Below, piece by piece: positions 18,237-26,623 of a stretch of DNA of 64,000 bases. Positions within the stretch are counted from its first letter, which is position 1. Every line of letters begins with the position of its first letter. Both the position numbers and the translations under genes were made by a program. The notes below the pieces were generated by a model, which worked only from the letters and a program-made list of their open reading frames with translations, did no database searches and was not told the DNA's origin. This DNA is from Chloroflexota bacterium (lineage in GTDB: Bacteria > Chloroflexota > Anaerolineae > Anaerolineales > Villigracilaceae). Location: assembly GCA_013112685.1 (NCBI GenBank), contig JABFGC010000001.1:248001-312000 (forward strand), in the 5' to 3' direction.

Positions 18237-19594
18237 GATTTTGGGTGGGACAAATTGGCAATTTGTCCTACGAGGTCTGAGCCTCCGATGGGATGGGAAG
18301 CGGATTCACAAATCCTTTCACTCTGAATTTTTCGACGTACTCGCGCACGGGTCCAATAATCCAGCCCGACCTGTTCGGCGATGTCAAAGACCGTGTGCTG
18401 ACCTTCGAAGCGCATCATGATCTTTTCGATGGCGCGGTTGAGCGCCCAATTCTCACGCCAGTCCACCCAGAGACCGTGACCACTGAGAAAAACGGGACCG
18501 CGAAACGTGCGCCTGGGTATGTAGTTGCTGGCGTAGATGCGGATGATCTCTTCGGCAATTTGCGCCGCGCCGACGAGCATGTTTTCGTGCATGATGTCGA
18601 GATTGTCGTCGGTGGTGTGATACTCATCGTAGGGCCAGCGGTTGATGGAAATGCACGGCACGTTGACGCCAGGTCCGTTGATGACGCGCTCGTCGTTGGC
18701 GGGGGCGGCGGCGAAATCACGTTCCTCGTGTTCGATATTTCGTAATTGGTAATGGGTAATTTGGTCGAGGAGGTGGTTGTGTTGTCTGGTGTGATGCCAT
18801 GCAATTTTATTTTTGTTGCCTGTCATCTCCATGAAGATTCCGCCGCGCAGATTTGGAATCAGACTCTCATTGTGCGCCAACCATGCAATGGTGCCGATGG
18901 TCTCGGGTCCAAACCAGAAGCGGATGCTCATTGAGCCGCGTGGCAATGGGTTTTCGGCAAGGCGTCGTGCCAGTTCAATCGTGCTGACCACACCCGCGCC
19001 GTCGTCGTTTGCCTGTATGGGATGGCAGGTATGCGCCTGCACGAGGAATTCACCCGCTTCGGGATTCGGTCCGCCCTCGGGGTGGACGACTGCCGTAGCG
19101 ACTTTGAATCCCTGCGCGGAGTCGGTGACAAATTCGGACCTGATGACCGCGTGGTATTTCCTGTCACGCGGGAGTTTGTCGAAGGTATTCTTCGGCAGGC
19201 AAAATCCCCAATCCCGTTCGTAGTATTTGAAAACCCACGGCACGGTATGCGGACGTTTTTCATTGAAATACAAATGCGGCTGGAGTTCGTCAAAACTCAA
19301 AACTTTATCAACGGGCAACGAATACGAAACGATGTGAAGCGGGTTGTCCTTGAAATCCACGATGCGTTCGCCGTCTTCCGTTTCGAGATACGCTTCGTGG
19401 ACGACATATCGCTCAGGCACTTTCCACGTCCAGACGGGGGTCAGCGGCGCGTAGGTCTCGATGGTGTAGTTGGATGAGTCGGGCATGTACGAGCCGACGA
19501 TCTCCAATGTTTTGTCGTGATCGTCGGAGGCGAGGGTGCGGTGCAGAGGGAAAAATTCCGCAAGGATGGATTTGAGGGAGGAGTAGGGTTTCAT
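18233..19594 (-). CDS. DUF4910/M28-like aminopeptidase-like protein
   Basis: 453 residues. The metal-binding pattern of M28-type peptidases is visible: AHTCHPIQANDDGAG, WFGPETIGT and later YDEYHTTDDN. This fits the aminopeptidase-like family with DUF4910/DUF2172 that is often found in polysaccharide clusters, where it may deacylate or modify an amino sugar rather than cut peptides. A winged-helix-like region follows (FDIAEQVGLDYWTRARVRR). The last 12 or so residues (GQIANLSHPKS) come from a dispersed palindrome at 18247-18269. Function in the cluster is inference. Confidence 0.75.
   Translation of the reverse strand: MKPYSSLKSILAEFFPLHRTLASDDHDKTLEIVGSYMPDSSNYTIETYAPLTPVWTWKVPERYVVHEAYLETEDGERIVDFKDNPLHIVSYSLPVDKVLSFDELQPHLYFNEKRPHTVPWVFKYYERDWGFCLPKNTFDKLPRDRKYHAVIRSEFVTDSAQGFKVATAVVHPEGGPNPEAGEFLVQAHTCHPIQANDDGAGVVSTIELARRLAENPLPRGSMSIRFWFGPETIGTIAWLAHNESLIPNLRGGIFMEMTGNKNKIAWHHTRQHNHLLDQITHYQLRNIEHEERDFAAAPANDERVINGPGVNVPCISINRWPYDEYHTTDDNLDIMHENMLVGAAQIAEEIIRIYASNYIPRRTFRGPVFLSGHGLWVDWRENWALNRAIEKIMMRFEGQHTVFDIAEQVGLDYWTRARVRRKIQSERICESASHPIGGSDLVGQIANLSHPKS
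18247..18269. repeat. CAAATTGGCAATTTG palindrome forming a protein C-terminus
   Basis: GGACAAATTGGCAATTTGTCC, with the same core as the palindrome at 43790-43816. Here it is read through and forms the tail of the aminopeptidase-like protein. Confidence 0.7.
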
Positions 19595-19601
19595 AATTTC
19601 A

Positions 19602-19652
19602 CACCCTCACCCCTGCGCCCCTCTCCCAAATGGGAGAGGGGACGGGGGAGAG
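19602..19652. repeat. CCCTCTCCC hairpin repeat (copy 3)
   Basis: CCCCTCTCCC pairs with GGGAGAGGGG around AAAT, with the family lead CCCTCACCCC. It fills the spacer between the acetyltransferase stop (19657) and the aminopeptidase-like start (19594). Confidence 0.75.
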
Positions 19653-19656
19653 GGGG

Positions 19657-20418
19657 TTAATACTTCGGCTCTTCGATGTAATGCAGCTTCTCAGGATGCT
19701 CTCTCACGATCACGGACATATTGTCGTAGAAATCGTTCGCGGTTGCAAAATGCACCTTTGCCGCGCCGACCTGGATTTCCTTGATGACACCCGCTGCAAG
19801 CAATTCATTCATACCAGGGTTGATGTACGTCTTGACCGTATCATCCTTGCGCACGAACATCGAATACATTTTGACCTGCGGCTTGCGGTCATAGCCCACG
19901 TAAATTCCAGAGAATTCTTTTATGCGGCGGTAATCGCAGCCGACGTTGTACTCGATGTAATGATGCATCGAGAAGGTGCTGTTGAAATCCAAGCCGATGC
20001 TTACAATCGTCCCGTTGATCTTGTGGAACAGCGCAAACGCTGAATTCGGTCCGTAGGCTTCCACATCTTCGGTCTTGGAAAATTCCTCCGCGCGTTTGCC
20101 CAAAACGGAGAAACTGTAAATCGGGTGCGGAGTCCGCTTTGCGTTCGGGCGGAGGCGAGCCTGTTCGGTGATCGCGCCCATCCGCGAAGGCGTCTCCAGC
20201 GCATCCCAATAATGGTTTTCCGTCCACGACTGGAAGTTGAAGGCGGGGAACATCACCGTGCCATCCTTCCCTGCCAATTCGATGAACGCATCAATCACCG
20301 TGTCCGCGCCGCCTTCCACGCCGCCCAGCGACTTGTAAGACGTGTGCACCATGATCGTGTCGCCGTTCTTAATTCCGATTTGACCAAAGCCGTCAATGAG
20401 TTGTTTTTTAGTGAGCAT
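19657..20418 (-). CDS. AAC(3)-family acyl-CoA-dependent N-acetyltransferase
   Basis: 253 residues matching the aminoglycoside 3-N-acetyltransferase fold: DTIMVHTSYKSLGGVEGGAD near residue 20, GTVMFPAFNFQSW, RTPHPIYSFSVLGKRAEE, and the conserved TFSMHHYIEY. Members of this family in glycan clusters acetylate amino sugars, so antibiotic resistance is not the likely job. A ribosome site (AAGGAAAT) precedes the ATG at 20418. It may act on the 4-amino group of a sugar made via the PseB-like enzyme at 24447; this is inference. Confidence 0.82.
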   Translation of the reverse strand: MLTKKQLIDGFGQIGIKNGDTIMVHTSYKSLGGVEGGADTVIDAFIELAGKDGTVMFPAFNFQSWTENHYWDALETPSRMGAITEQARLRPNAKRTPHPIYSFSVLGKRAEEFSKTEDVEAYGPNSAFALFHKINGTIVSIGLDFNSTFSMHHYIEYNVGCDYRRIKEFSGIYVGYDRKPQVKMYSMFVRKDDTVKTYINPGMNELLAAGVIKEIQVGAAKVHFATANDFYDNMSVIVREHPEKLHYIEEPKY

Positions 20419-20431
20419 GATTTCCTTTTCG

Positions 20432-20473
20432 GTACCGCGACATTCATGTCGCGCGAGATAAATCTCGCGGTAC
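20432..20473. repeat. GTACCGCGA...TCGCGGTAC double palindrome
   Basis: Outer arms GTACCGCGA and TCTCGCGGTAC enclose a second inner palindrome GCGACATTCATGTCGC. The element fills the spacer between the GT4 stop (20476) and the acetyltransferase start (20418). Confidence 0.65.
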
Positions 20474-20475
20474 TT

Positions 20476-21579
20476 TTATTTTAGATTTCGATAGACTTCC
20501 ATCAACGCGGCGGCGTTTTTCTTCCAATCCGCGCGCCTCTCGGCGGACCTGCGGGCTGTTCTGCCAACCTCAGGCAGTTTCTCACGCTGATTCATTGCCG
20601 CGAGAATCTTCTCCGCCAGGTGATCCGCGTCCCCATCGCGGAACAACCAGCCGTTGACTCCCTCCTCGACCCACTCTTGATTGGCGGGAATATCCGAGAC
20701 CAGACACGGCAACCCGCACGCCAGCGCCTCCATCAGCGATACGGACGAGCCGTCCACGTGCGAGGGCGAGATGTACAAATCCGCCATATCATACCAGCGC
20801 GGCAGGTCGGTTTGGGAGATCTGCCCGCCGAAAGTGACTCGCTCCAGCACGCCGCCGCTTTGCAGAATCCTGCGGATGTTCGCGCCCTGTGAGCCGCCGC
20901 TGAGCAGGATCAAATCCACGTTGTCTTTTTGCTGCGCCACTTTGACGAACGCCCGCGCCAGCACATCCACGCCGTAGCGTATTTCCCAGGAGCGGTTGCA
21001 GAAGAGCGTGAAGTGTTCCGTTTTTTGTGACCAGCGATCAGTATTGGGCTTGAAGTGATCGAGGTCAACGCCCCAGGGGATAACGATCATCTTTTCGGGG
21101 TCCATGCCATAAGCAATGGCTTTATCGCGTGTAACATTGGCATCGCTGGCGAAGAAATCCGTATTGCGTAATACGTAATGCGTAATCCACTCCTGCCATT
21201 TGCTCTTGTGGACGTCGTCCATCAAATCGAAGCCCCACGACATGGTGAGGAGGGGTCTCGCGCCAGCGAGGACGGCGATAAAGGCACAGGTCTGGATCGG
21301 ACCTGCATGGACAAGATCAGGCTTGATCTCACGGGTCAAACGTCGAAAGTCGAAGGTCAAGGACGGGAGGTCGTGCGATCGAAACGGTTTCTTTCCACCT
21401 TTCCAGATCACTTGTGTCACCCCTTCAGGCACGGGGCGATCTTCGATCTGGCGCATGTTGCCTTCCAACTGGACGAAGAACGCCTCATGACCGCCATCCA
21501 CAATGGCTTTGAGGAAGCGGTGATCGTGCGTGGAGTAGCCGAGGGAGAAATAAAGGATTTTCAAAGTTTCAAGTTCCAA
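20476..21579 (-). CDS. GT4-family glycosyltransferase
   Basis: 367 residues with a GT-B fold. The C-terminal half has the donor-binding pattern SHVDGSSVSLMEALACGLPCLVSD (EX7E type), preceded by FCNRSWEIRYGVDVLARAF and LILLSGGSQG. The ATG at 21579 lies inside the heptad arm; the conserved protein starts KILYFSLGYS, so a TTG at 21564 may be the original start. Heptads are also read inside the gene near 21161-21192 (THYVLRNTDF) and 21340-21362. It is separated by only 23 nt from the four-helix-bundle gene. Confidence 0.82.
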   Translation of the reverse strand: MELETLKILYFSLGYSTHDHRFLKAIVDGGHEAFFVQLEGNMRQIEDRPVPEGVTQVIWKGGKKPFRSHDLPSLTFDFRRLTREIKPDLVHAGPIQTCAFIAVLAGARPLLTMSWGFDLMDDVHKSKWQEWITHYVLRNTDFFASDANVTRDKAIAYGMDPEKMIVIPWGVDLDHFKPNTDRWSQKTEHFTLFCNRSWEIRYGVDVLARAFVKVAQQKDNVDLILLSGGSQGANIRRILQSGGVLERVTFGGQISQTDLPRWYDMADLYISPSHVDGSSVSLMEALACGLPCLVSDIPANQEWVEEGVNGWLFRDGDADHLAEKILAAMNQREKLPEVGRTARRSAERRADWKKNAAALMEVYRNLK

Positions 21580-22112
21580 GTTTCATGTTTCAAGTTTCAA
21601 GTTCAAGTGTTGGCTGTCGGTAAAGGCTTTGCGGGACGGTGAGGGTTTTTCAAAACGGATTTCTTCAACCCTCCAATGAGCGCCCTGGTCTTTTGCGCCT
21701 GCTCGTAACAGGATTTGAAAACGTCCTCGGTAATATAGTTTACGTCCAAAGCCGCATAACAAAGCGACTGAACTTCGACAGCCGAACGGCGAGCCATGCC
21801 GAGAAAGCGGGCAAACTCAACCGAGGATTCATTGTCAAATCCCTCCGCGATATTGGTCATTGCCGAAAGAGCCGCCTCCCGAAATTGATCGCGCATCCCA
21901 AAATCCTTCGCAAACGAGCCCTCCGATGAAACTTGATATGCCATTCGCATCAATTTGCGCGCCTCCTGCCAAGCGATCAAATCCTCAAATCTTGTGATTG
22001 CAGCCATTGCATCCTCCGTTTCGATTTTGAAATTGAAGATTTAATGATCAACCGGTTCACATAGAACCTGAAACCTGGAACTTGGAACTTGGAACCTGGA
22101 ACCTGAAACCTA
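21561..22112 (-). mobile_element. Element A: inverted heptad arms enclosing a four-helix-bundle gene
   Basis: The left arm (21561-21607) is made of TTTCAAG, TTCCAAG, TTTCATG, TTTCAAG units; the right arm (22064-22112) is made of GAACCTG, AAACCTG, GAACTTG, GAACTTG, GAACCTG units, the inverted counterpart. Between them sits a single gene (21603-22007) for a four-helix-bundle protein. The upstream NeuB gene ends with TAG exactly at the right arm border. The same design occurs in element B (34244-34709). Confidence 0.65.
21603..22007 (-). CDS. Four-helix-bundle protein (S23/IVP family)
   Basis: 134 residues matching the small helical family known from 23S rRNA intervening sequences: FEDLIAWQEARKLM at the start, DFGMRDQFREAALSAMTNIAEGF in the middle, ARRSAVEVQSLCYAALD later. 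The family also includes Avd of diversity-generating retroelements, but no reverse transcriptase is near. The ATG at 22007 has a strong ribosome site (CGGAGGATGCA). The stop codon lies in the heptad arm. A second copy is at 34276-34689. Proposed role is RNA binding or element maintenance; unproven. Confidence 0.85.
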   Translation of the reverse strand: MAAITRFEDLIAWQEARKLMRMAYQVSSEGSFAKDFGMRDQFREAALSAMTNIAEGFDNESSVEFARFLGMARRSAVEVQSLCYAALDVNYITEDVFKSCYEQAQKTRALIGGLKKSVLKNPHRPAKPLPTANT

Positions 22113-23180
22113 TGAACCCAACTCCACCCACCTCAATTCCTTGCCCTTCGGCATATCAACCAAGGCTTTCGTCCCAATTACATTCGGAATCTCATGCGGC
22201 TTGATGGCTCCGGGCGTGGCGGGACGCAGGACGTCAATCATCTCGCGGGTGAAGGTTTCGCCAGCCTTGATGTCGCGCGCGGCGCGCAGACAGCGGCGTT
22301 GGACAACCTTCGTCTCCTGCTCGTTGGCTGCGATGAATTTATCCGAACTGCCGAGCGAACGTTCGAGCAGGCGGGTCTCTTCAACCATCTTCGCCCAGTT
22401 TTCGGGGTTCATCGCAAACTTGTGGTCGGGACCTTCGCGGTCGTTGCTGTCCGTAAAGTGACGTTCGATCACGCGCGCGCCCAACGTCACTGCACCGAGG
22501 ACGGGGGCGACAGAATGAGTGTGGTCGGAGAGTCCAAGTATCACGTCGGGAAACATGGCGGCGTAGGTTTTCAGCACATTGATATGCAAATGGTCGTAGT
22601 TATCGGGGCTTGCGGTGTAGTTGGTGTTGCACTGCATCAATACCAGTTGCTTGTTGATTTTCAATATTGCGTGAACCGCGCGTTGAACGTCGCCAATATC
22701 CGATGCGCCGGTGGCAACAAAGAACGGCTTGCCTTTGGACGCCATACGCTCCAGCGCTTCGATCCAGTCAATTTCGCCGGACCCCGCCTTGTAGACTTCC
22801 ACATACTGGTCGAGGAAATCTATCGCTTCGAAATCGTACGGGGAGGAGAAATAGTCGATGCCGACTTCATTGCACTCTTCCACCAATGTCATTGACCATT
22901 CAAATGGTATGGACGCGCCCTTATATACCTCAAACACAGATTTCTTCCAACTTGCCTGATGGGAGACCTGTCCGCCACTCATGGCTTTGAAGCCGTAGTC
23001 CGAGACGATCTTGGGCGCATCGAAATTCTGGAACTTCGCCGCGTCCGCGCCCGCCTCTTTGGCGAGACGGATGAGCAGTTTGGCGCGCTCCAGGTCGCCG
23101 TCATGATTGGCGGCGATGTCGGCGATGAAGTAGGTCGGGTGGTTCAAGCCGATGGTTCGGTTTCCAAATTTGATTTCCAT
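22110..23180 (-). CDS. NeuB/PseI-type nonulosonic acid synthase with SAF domain
   Basis: 356 residues, full length for the family. The TIM barrel (residues 1-270) shows FIADIAANHDGDLERAK, DAAKFQNFDA, VATGASDIGDVQ, MQCNTNYT, GLSDHTHS and ERHFTDSNDREGPDH. Residues 290-356 are the SAF (antifreeze-like) domain that caps the partner active site (RRCLRAARDIKAGETFTREMI). It condenses phosphoenolpyruvate with a hexosamine. With the PseB-like dehydratase at 24447 and the acetyltransferase at 19657 it suggests a pseudaminic- or legionaminic-like sugar. Good ribosome site (CGGAGGAACAG). Confidence 0.9.
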   Translation of the reverse strand: MEIKFGNRTIGLNHPTYFIADIAANHDGDLERAKLLIRLAKEAGADAAKFQNFDAPKIVSDYGFKAMSGGQVSHQASWKKSVFEVYKGASIPFEWSMTLVEECNEVGIDYFSSPYDFEAIDFLDQYVEVYKAGSGEIDWIEALERMASKGKPFFVATGASDIGDVQRAVHAILKINKQLVLMQCNTNYTASPDNYDHLHINVLKTYAAMFPDVILGLSDHTHSVAPVLGAVTLGARVIERHFTDSNDREGPDHKFAMNPENWAKMVEETRLLERSLGSSDKFIAANEQETKVVQRRCLRAARDIKAGETFTREMIDVLRPATPGAIKPHEIPNVIGTKALVDMPKGKELRWVELGS

Positions 23181-23380
23181 TCTGTTCCTCCGATAGCAAA
23201 TGCATTATTGTCGAATTTTCGACCATATATACAGAATTTTTTACCGCTAAGCGCGCCATGTTCTTCCCGGTGAGCTGTGGCGTGAGAAGCCTCAGCGAAG
23301 GTCAAGGTTGGGGCGGGCAAGCAGGCGTTCTGTAGGATGAGGCGGGAATTTCATCGGGTGTGGGGAAGTGTCAGCCTGTC

Positions 23381-23552
23381 TGTGGATAACTGCGCGGATT
23401 CTGTGGATAACTTTGGGCGGTGCGGAATGAATTTCGCGTTACGCCTGTTGATAACTGCGGATTTTCTGTGGATAACCCTGTCGGAATTGTGTGTAAAACT
23501 CGTCCAAACCGGTGGAAAAGCCCGGGAGATTCTCGCCCAAATCTGTGGATAA
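23381..23552. other. Cluster of five DnaA-box-like sites
   Basis: The nonamer TGTGGATAA, the inverse of the consensus DnaA box TTATCCACA, occurs exactly at 23381, 23402, 23467 and 23544, and with one change (TGTTGATAA) at 23446. All point the same way. Spacings include two of 21 bp (centres 23381/23402 and 23446/23467). The cluster overlaps the end of the RmlD-like gene and the 258-bp spacer to the NeuB gene; an AT-rich stretch lies at 23195-23250. Could be a DnaA-titrating site, an origin, or chance amplification of a repeat. Confidence 0.55.
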
Positions 23553-24355
23553 CTTGTGGGTAGAAAGCCATAGGTTGTTGGCTCGGCGCGCGAGCAAGCC
23601 GGAAAAACTGACGGACTTGGGAGTGATGTCGCTCTCGCGCATGCGGAACTTGCGGGCGATTTCCACACCGAATTGATACTTGCTCATGGCTTGCGTGCCC
23701 ACCAGATGATACAAGCCTCCCAGCCCGCGCTTCAACATCTTGACGAGGAGGCGGGCGGTGTCGTTTGCCAGCATCGGGCAAAAGACGACGTCGGTGAATC
23801 CGCTCATGCTTTTGTTGTGGCTGAGGTTGTGGTAGAAGAATTCCGCGAGGCTGCGCCTGCCGCTGAGGCTCCAGCCGTAGAAATTGACGCGCGCCACGAT
23901 GGCAGACGGGTTTTCCGTCAGCACCGCCCACTCGCCGTCCAGTTTGGTTTTGGCGTACATCCCAAGCGGATTGGGTTTGTCGTCCTCGGTGTAAAAGCCG
24001 TCTTTCTCGCCGTCGAAGACGGCGTCGGTGGAGATGTGGGCAAGGGGGATATTCCGCGTTTTGCAGGCGCGCGCAAACCGGCGGGGCAGGTCGGTGTTCA
24101 GGCGTTTGGCAAGGTCGGGGTCGTTCTCGCAGGCGTCGAGGTCGCGAGAGCCGCGCAATTGACCACCGCTTCGGGCTGCGCCGCGTCGAGGACTGCATCC
24201 ACCGCACGCGGGTTGAGCAAGTCCTGTTTCAAGACCCTGAACGGCGCTTTGATCAGTTTGCCGCGGTCCACGCCGATGATCTCATGTCCGCCCATCATTT
24301 CCTGGGCGAAGTTGATTCCGAGCAAGCCGCTGACGCCGGTGAGTAATAGTTTCAT
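23439..24355 (-). pseudogene. RmlD-like dTDP-4-dehydrorhamnose reductase family protein, frameshifted
   Basis: An SDR of the RmlD type: LLLTGVSGLLGINFAQ at the start, NCAALADLDACENDPDLA, IPLAHISTDAVFDG, and the Tyr-x-x-x-Lys pair in YAKTKLDGEW. Two frames must be joined near 24143-24148, where one G of a GCGGACC appears missing. Restored length is about 305 residues. The C-terminal segment (KLSTDLG onwards) is encoded across DnaA-box-like sites. Expected to reduce a 4-keto nucleotide sugar. If the frameshift is real the gene is inactive. Confidence 0.75.
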
Positions 24356-24446
24356 GTGTCAGGTTCCAGGTGCGAGGTTTCAGGTATCAAGTTCCAAGTG
24401 TCAAGCTCCAGAGACATGAAACGTGGAACGTGGGACTTGAAACTTT
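24356..24446. repeat. Inverted heptad array filling an intergenic spacer
   Basis: Units GTGTCAG, GTTCCAG, GTGCGAG, GTTTCAG, GTATCAA, GTTCCAA, GTGTCAA, then inverted ACATGAA, ACGTGGA, ACGTGGG, ACTTGAA. The array begins right after the start codon of the RmlD-like gene (24355) and runs to the stop of the PseB-like gene (24447). Confidence 0.75.
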
Positions 24447-25457
24447 TCATCCTTCAAGTTTACCCTGCGCGAACAATTCTTCAAATGGGGCGATGTATTT
24501 TTTGATGCCTTCCACATCCAGCCATTCGGTGTTGTTGTCGCTGGAATAGGAAAAGCCTTCTTCGAGTGTTTCGCCTTTATCGTGCCACGAATAGCCGAAC
24601 CACGTCGCTTCGGCGGGCTGGACGACGAACATTTTCTCCAACTCAATGGTGTGACGCGCCTCATCCTCCGAGATGAGCACTTCGTGCAATTTTTCGCCTG
24701 GGCGGATGCCGATAATTTCCAGTTCTGCGTCCGGCGCGATGGCTCTGGCAAGATCGGTGACTTTGGTGCTGGGAATCTTTGGCACGAAGACCTCGCCGCC
24801 TTCCATTTGCCCGATGCAGTGAATGACGAAGCGCACACCCTGCTCCAGCGAGAGCCAGAAGCGCGTCATGCGCTCGTCGGTGATGGTAACTTTGCCATTC
24901 GACCTTTGCTTGAGGAAAAGAGGCACGACCGAGCCGCGGCTGCCGACGACGTTCCCGTATCGGACGCAGGAGAAGCGGGTCTTTGTCCCTCCGGCATAGG
25001 CGTTGCTTTGAATGGTCAACTTCTCCGCCGCGAGTTTTGTCGCGCCGTACAAATTTGCCGGGCTGACAGCTTTATCCGTGCTGACGGTGAGCACCTTTTT
25101 CACACCCGCATCCAGCGCGGCTTCGACGACATTTGCCGTGCCCATGATGTTGGTCTTGATGGCTTCCATCGGGTTGTACTCGCAGGCAGGCACCTGCTTG
25201 AGCGCCGCCGCATGGACAACGATGTCCACGCCGTGCATCGCGCGGACGAGCCGCTCGCGGTCGCGCACGTCGCCGATGAAGTAACGCAGGCGCGGGTCGT
25301 TGAATCCGCCCACCTGCATTTCGTGCTGTTTCAACTCGTCGCGGCTGAAGATGATGACCTTCTTCGGCTGGTGATCGTCCAGCAGAATTCGGGTAAATTT
25401 CTTGCCGAACGAACCCGTGCCGCCGGTGACAAGCACTACTTGATTTTTCCAATCCAT
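24447..25457 (-). CDS. PseB-type UDP-GlcNAc 4,6-dehydratase
   Basis: 336 residues closely fitting the inverting 4,6-dehydratase family (PseB/FlaA1/CapE): VTGGTGSFGKKFTRILL nucleotide loop, IIFSRDELKQHEM, HAAALKQVPACEYNP, VSTDKAVSPANLYGATK (catalytic region with YGATK), RYGNVVGSRGSV, and RMTRFWLSLEQGV. It turns UDP-GlcNAc into a 4-keto-6-deoxy sugar, the first step to pseudaminic acid and to other amino-deoxy sugars. No PseC-type aminotransferase is visible in the window. Ribosome site AGAGG upstream of the ATG at 25457. Confidence 0.9.
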   Translation of the reverse strand: MDWKNQVVLVTGGTGSFGKKFTRILLDDHQPKKVIIFSRDELKQHEMQVGGFNDPRLRYFIGDVRDRERLVRAMHGVDIVVHAAALKQVPACEYNPMEAIKTNIMGTANVVEAALDAGVKKVLTVSTDKAVSPANLYGATKLAAEKLTIQSNAYAGGTKTRFSCVRYGNVVGSRGSVVPLFLKQRSNGKVTITDERMTRFWLSLEQGVRFVIHCIGQMEGGEVFVPKIPSTKVTDLARAIAPDAELEIIGIRPGEKLHEVLISEDEARHTIELEKMFVVQPAEATWFGYSWHDKGETLEEGFSYSSDNNTEWLDVEGIKKYIAPFEELFAQGKLEG

Positions 25458-25479
25458 GAATACCTCTTTATTATCAACG

Positions 25480-25545
25480 GCGGTCTCGATACGTCCTTCG
25501 TCTCGGCTGCGCCTTGCTCAGGGCTGCTCGACCACCGAATTGGTC
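25480..25545. repeat. Degenerate GGTCTCGATACG palindromic repeat
   Basis: The 90-bp spacer between the methyltransferase and PseB-like genes holds GGTCTCGATACG on one side and GCTCGACCACCG on the other, the same family as the nested element at 3471-3503 in inverted form. No promoter was recognised. Confidence 0.5.
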
Positions 25546-25547
25546 TT

Positions 25548-26345
25548 TTACTTCGAAGCTTTGAACAAGCCCGAATCTTTTGAAATAAAGATTTCGCCGT
25601 TCTTCCTGATCGTTTCGACCAGTTCGCCTTCGAGTTTCCGGGTTTCCGCGTCCCGCAAGTCATACATCGAGGTCATCGAGCGGACGTAAGCAAGGAGCAT
25701 CCCGGCATCCGTCACCCGCAGGCTGTCGGGGTAACGGGTCAATTCTACACGCGGAAAGATTTGCCGCAATTGTTCCTGCCCATTTTCGAGCGTGAACTGC
25801 AACGGAACCGCGCCCTGCTTCCCGCCGCTGGCGCGGAAAATCCATTCGTATATTTCGTGCAGGTGGGTCTCGCCGATAGTGGTCGCAAACAAAACACCGC
25901 CGTCCTTCAAAACCCGGCGAATCTCCGCCAGCGCCTTTTTACGGTCCGGCACGTGAGACAGCATGTGGTTGGCGATGACCGCATCGAAGGTCTTGTCCGC
26001 ATACGGGATGGATTGCGCGTCCACCTTCTCGAACCTGAACCCGCGCCCGATCACGATCAAGTTGCGCCAGGCGGAATCCAACATGCCGTCGGAGAGATCG
26101 GTCAATGTGATGTTCCAATCCGCAGGGATTCGGCTGGCGCATTCCCTCCACAATTCGCCGGACCCGCATCCCAGTTCCAGGATGTTTGCATTTGCAGGCA
26201 GCGAAGCAAGCGCATCGAATATCCAGTTGAACCAGCCATACGGGTTGGCGCTGAAACGTTTGTGGATCGCGATCCGCGCGTCGAGGTTGGACGAGTCCTT
26301 GTATTGGTTCTGCGTAAGATACTTCTGATCGGTAAACCTGGACAT
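25548..26345 (-). CDS. Class I SAM-dependent methyltransferase
   Basis: 265 residues. SAM-binding motif ILELGCGSGELWREC near residue 60, acidic LTDLSDGML, VDAQSIPYADKTFDAVIANHMLSHV, and RVLKDGGVLFATT. The ATG at 26345 overlaps the TGA that ends the upstream frame (TGATG), which supports this start over one 18 nt upstream. It may O- or N-methylate a sugar or small molecule; the target is not known. It is one of six methyltransferase genes or domains in the window. Confidence 0.82.
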   Translation of the reverse strand: MSRFTDQKYLTQNQYKDSSNLDARIAIHKRFSANPYGWFNWIFDALASLPANANILELGCGSGELWRECASRIPADWNITLTDLSDGMLDSAWRNLIVIGRGFRFEKVDAQSIPYADKTFDAVIANHMLSHVPDRKKALAEIRRVLKDGGVLFATTIGETHLHEIYEWIFRASGGKQGAVPLQFTLENGQEQLRQIFPRVELTRYPDSLRVTDAGMLLAYVRSMTSMYDLRDAETRKLEGELVETIRKNGEIFISKDSGLFKASK

Positions 26346-26623
26346 CAGTTCGAACCCCGGCAATAACTGGCGTCAATCACTTCGCGCACGTCCGCGTCCA
26401 GCGGCTGTTGAATGGCGCGCAACATCTCGCACGCCTGCACACGCAAGGGCTTGTCGCCAACCACGCGCTTTGCGGTCTGCTCCAATCGTTCTGCGTTCCC
26501 GGTGATGGCGTACCCTTTCAGAAACGGCATCCATTCGACGCGGTCTTCGGGGCTGAGTCCCAAATCGAGCGCCTGCTCGCCCAGCAAAACCACTTCATCC
26601 CACCTGCCGGTCTGCGCTGCCAA
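26345..26623 (-). pseudogene. C-terminal part of the membrane glycosyltransferase, cut off by an in-frame stop
   Basis: This frame continues that of the gene at 26624-28402 without any shift; only a TAA at 26624-26626 separates them. The 92 residues (LAAQTGRWDEVVLLGEQALDLG and on to YAITGNAERLEQTAKRVV) look like a TPR-type tail that belongs to the upstream protein. A single G-to-T change (GAA to TAA) would explain the stop. A TTG directly after the stop could allow restart, but no ribosome site is seen. Confidence 0.65.

Noticed and set aside
19657-20418. AAC(3)-family gene considered as aminoglycoside resistance
   Set aside because: Position inside a glycan cluster, close to the SpsF-like, NeuB and PseB-like genes, fits sugar N-acetylation; there is no resistance context.
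21603-22007. Four-helix-bundle genes considered as Avd of a diversity-generating retroelement
   Set aside because: No reverse transcriptase and no template/variable repeat pair is visible near either copy; the inverted heptad arms fit intervening-sequence-type elements better.
23381-23552. The DnaA-box cluster as the main chromosomal origin
   Set aside because: Genes run in the same direction on both sides, dnaA and dnaN are absent, and no large AT-rich unwinding region is clear. Kept as a finding but not called oriC.
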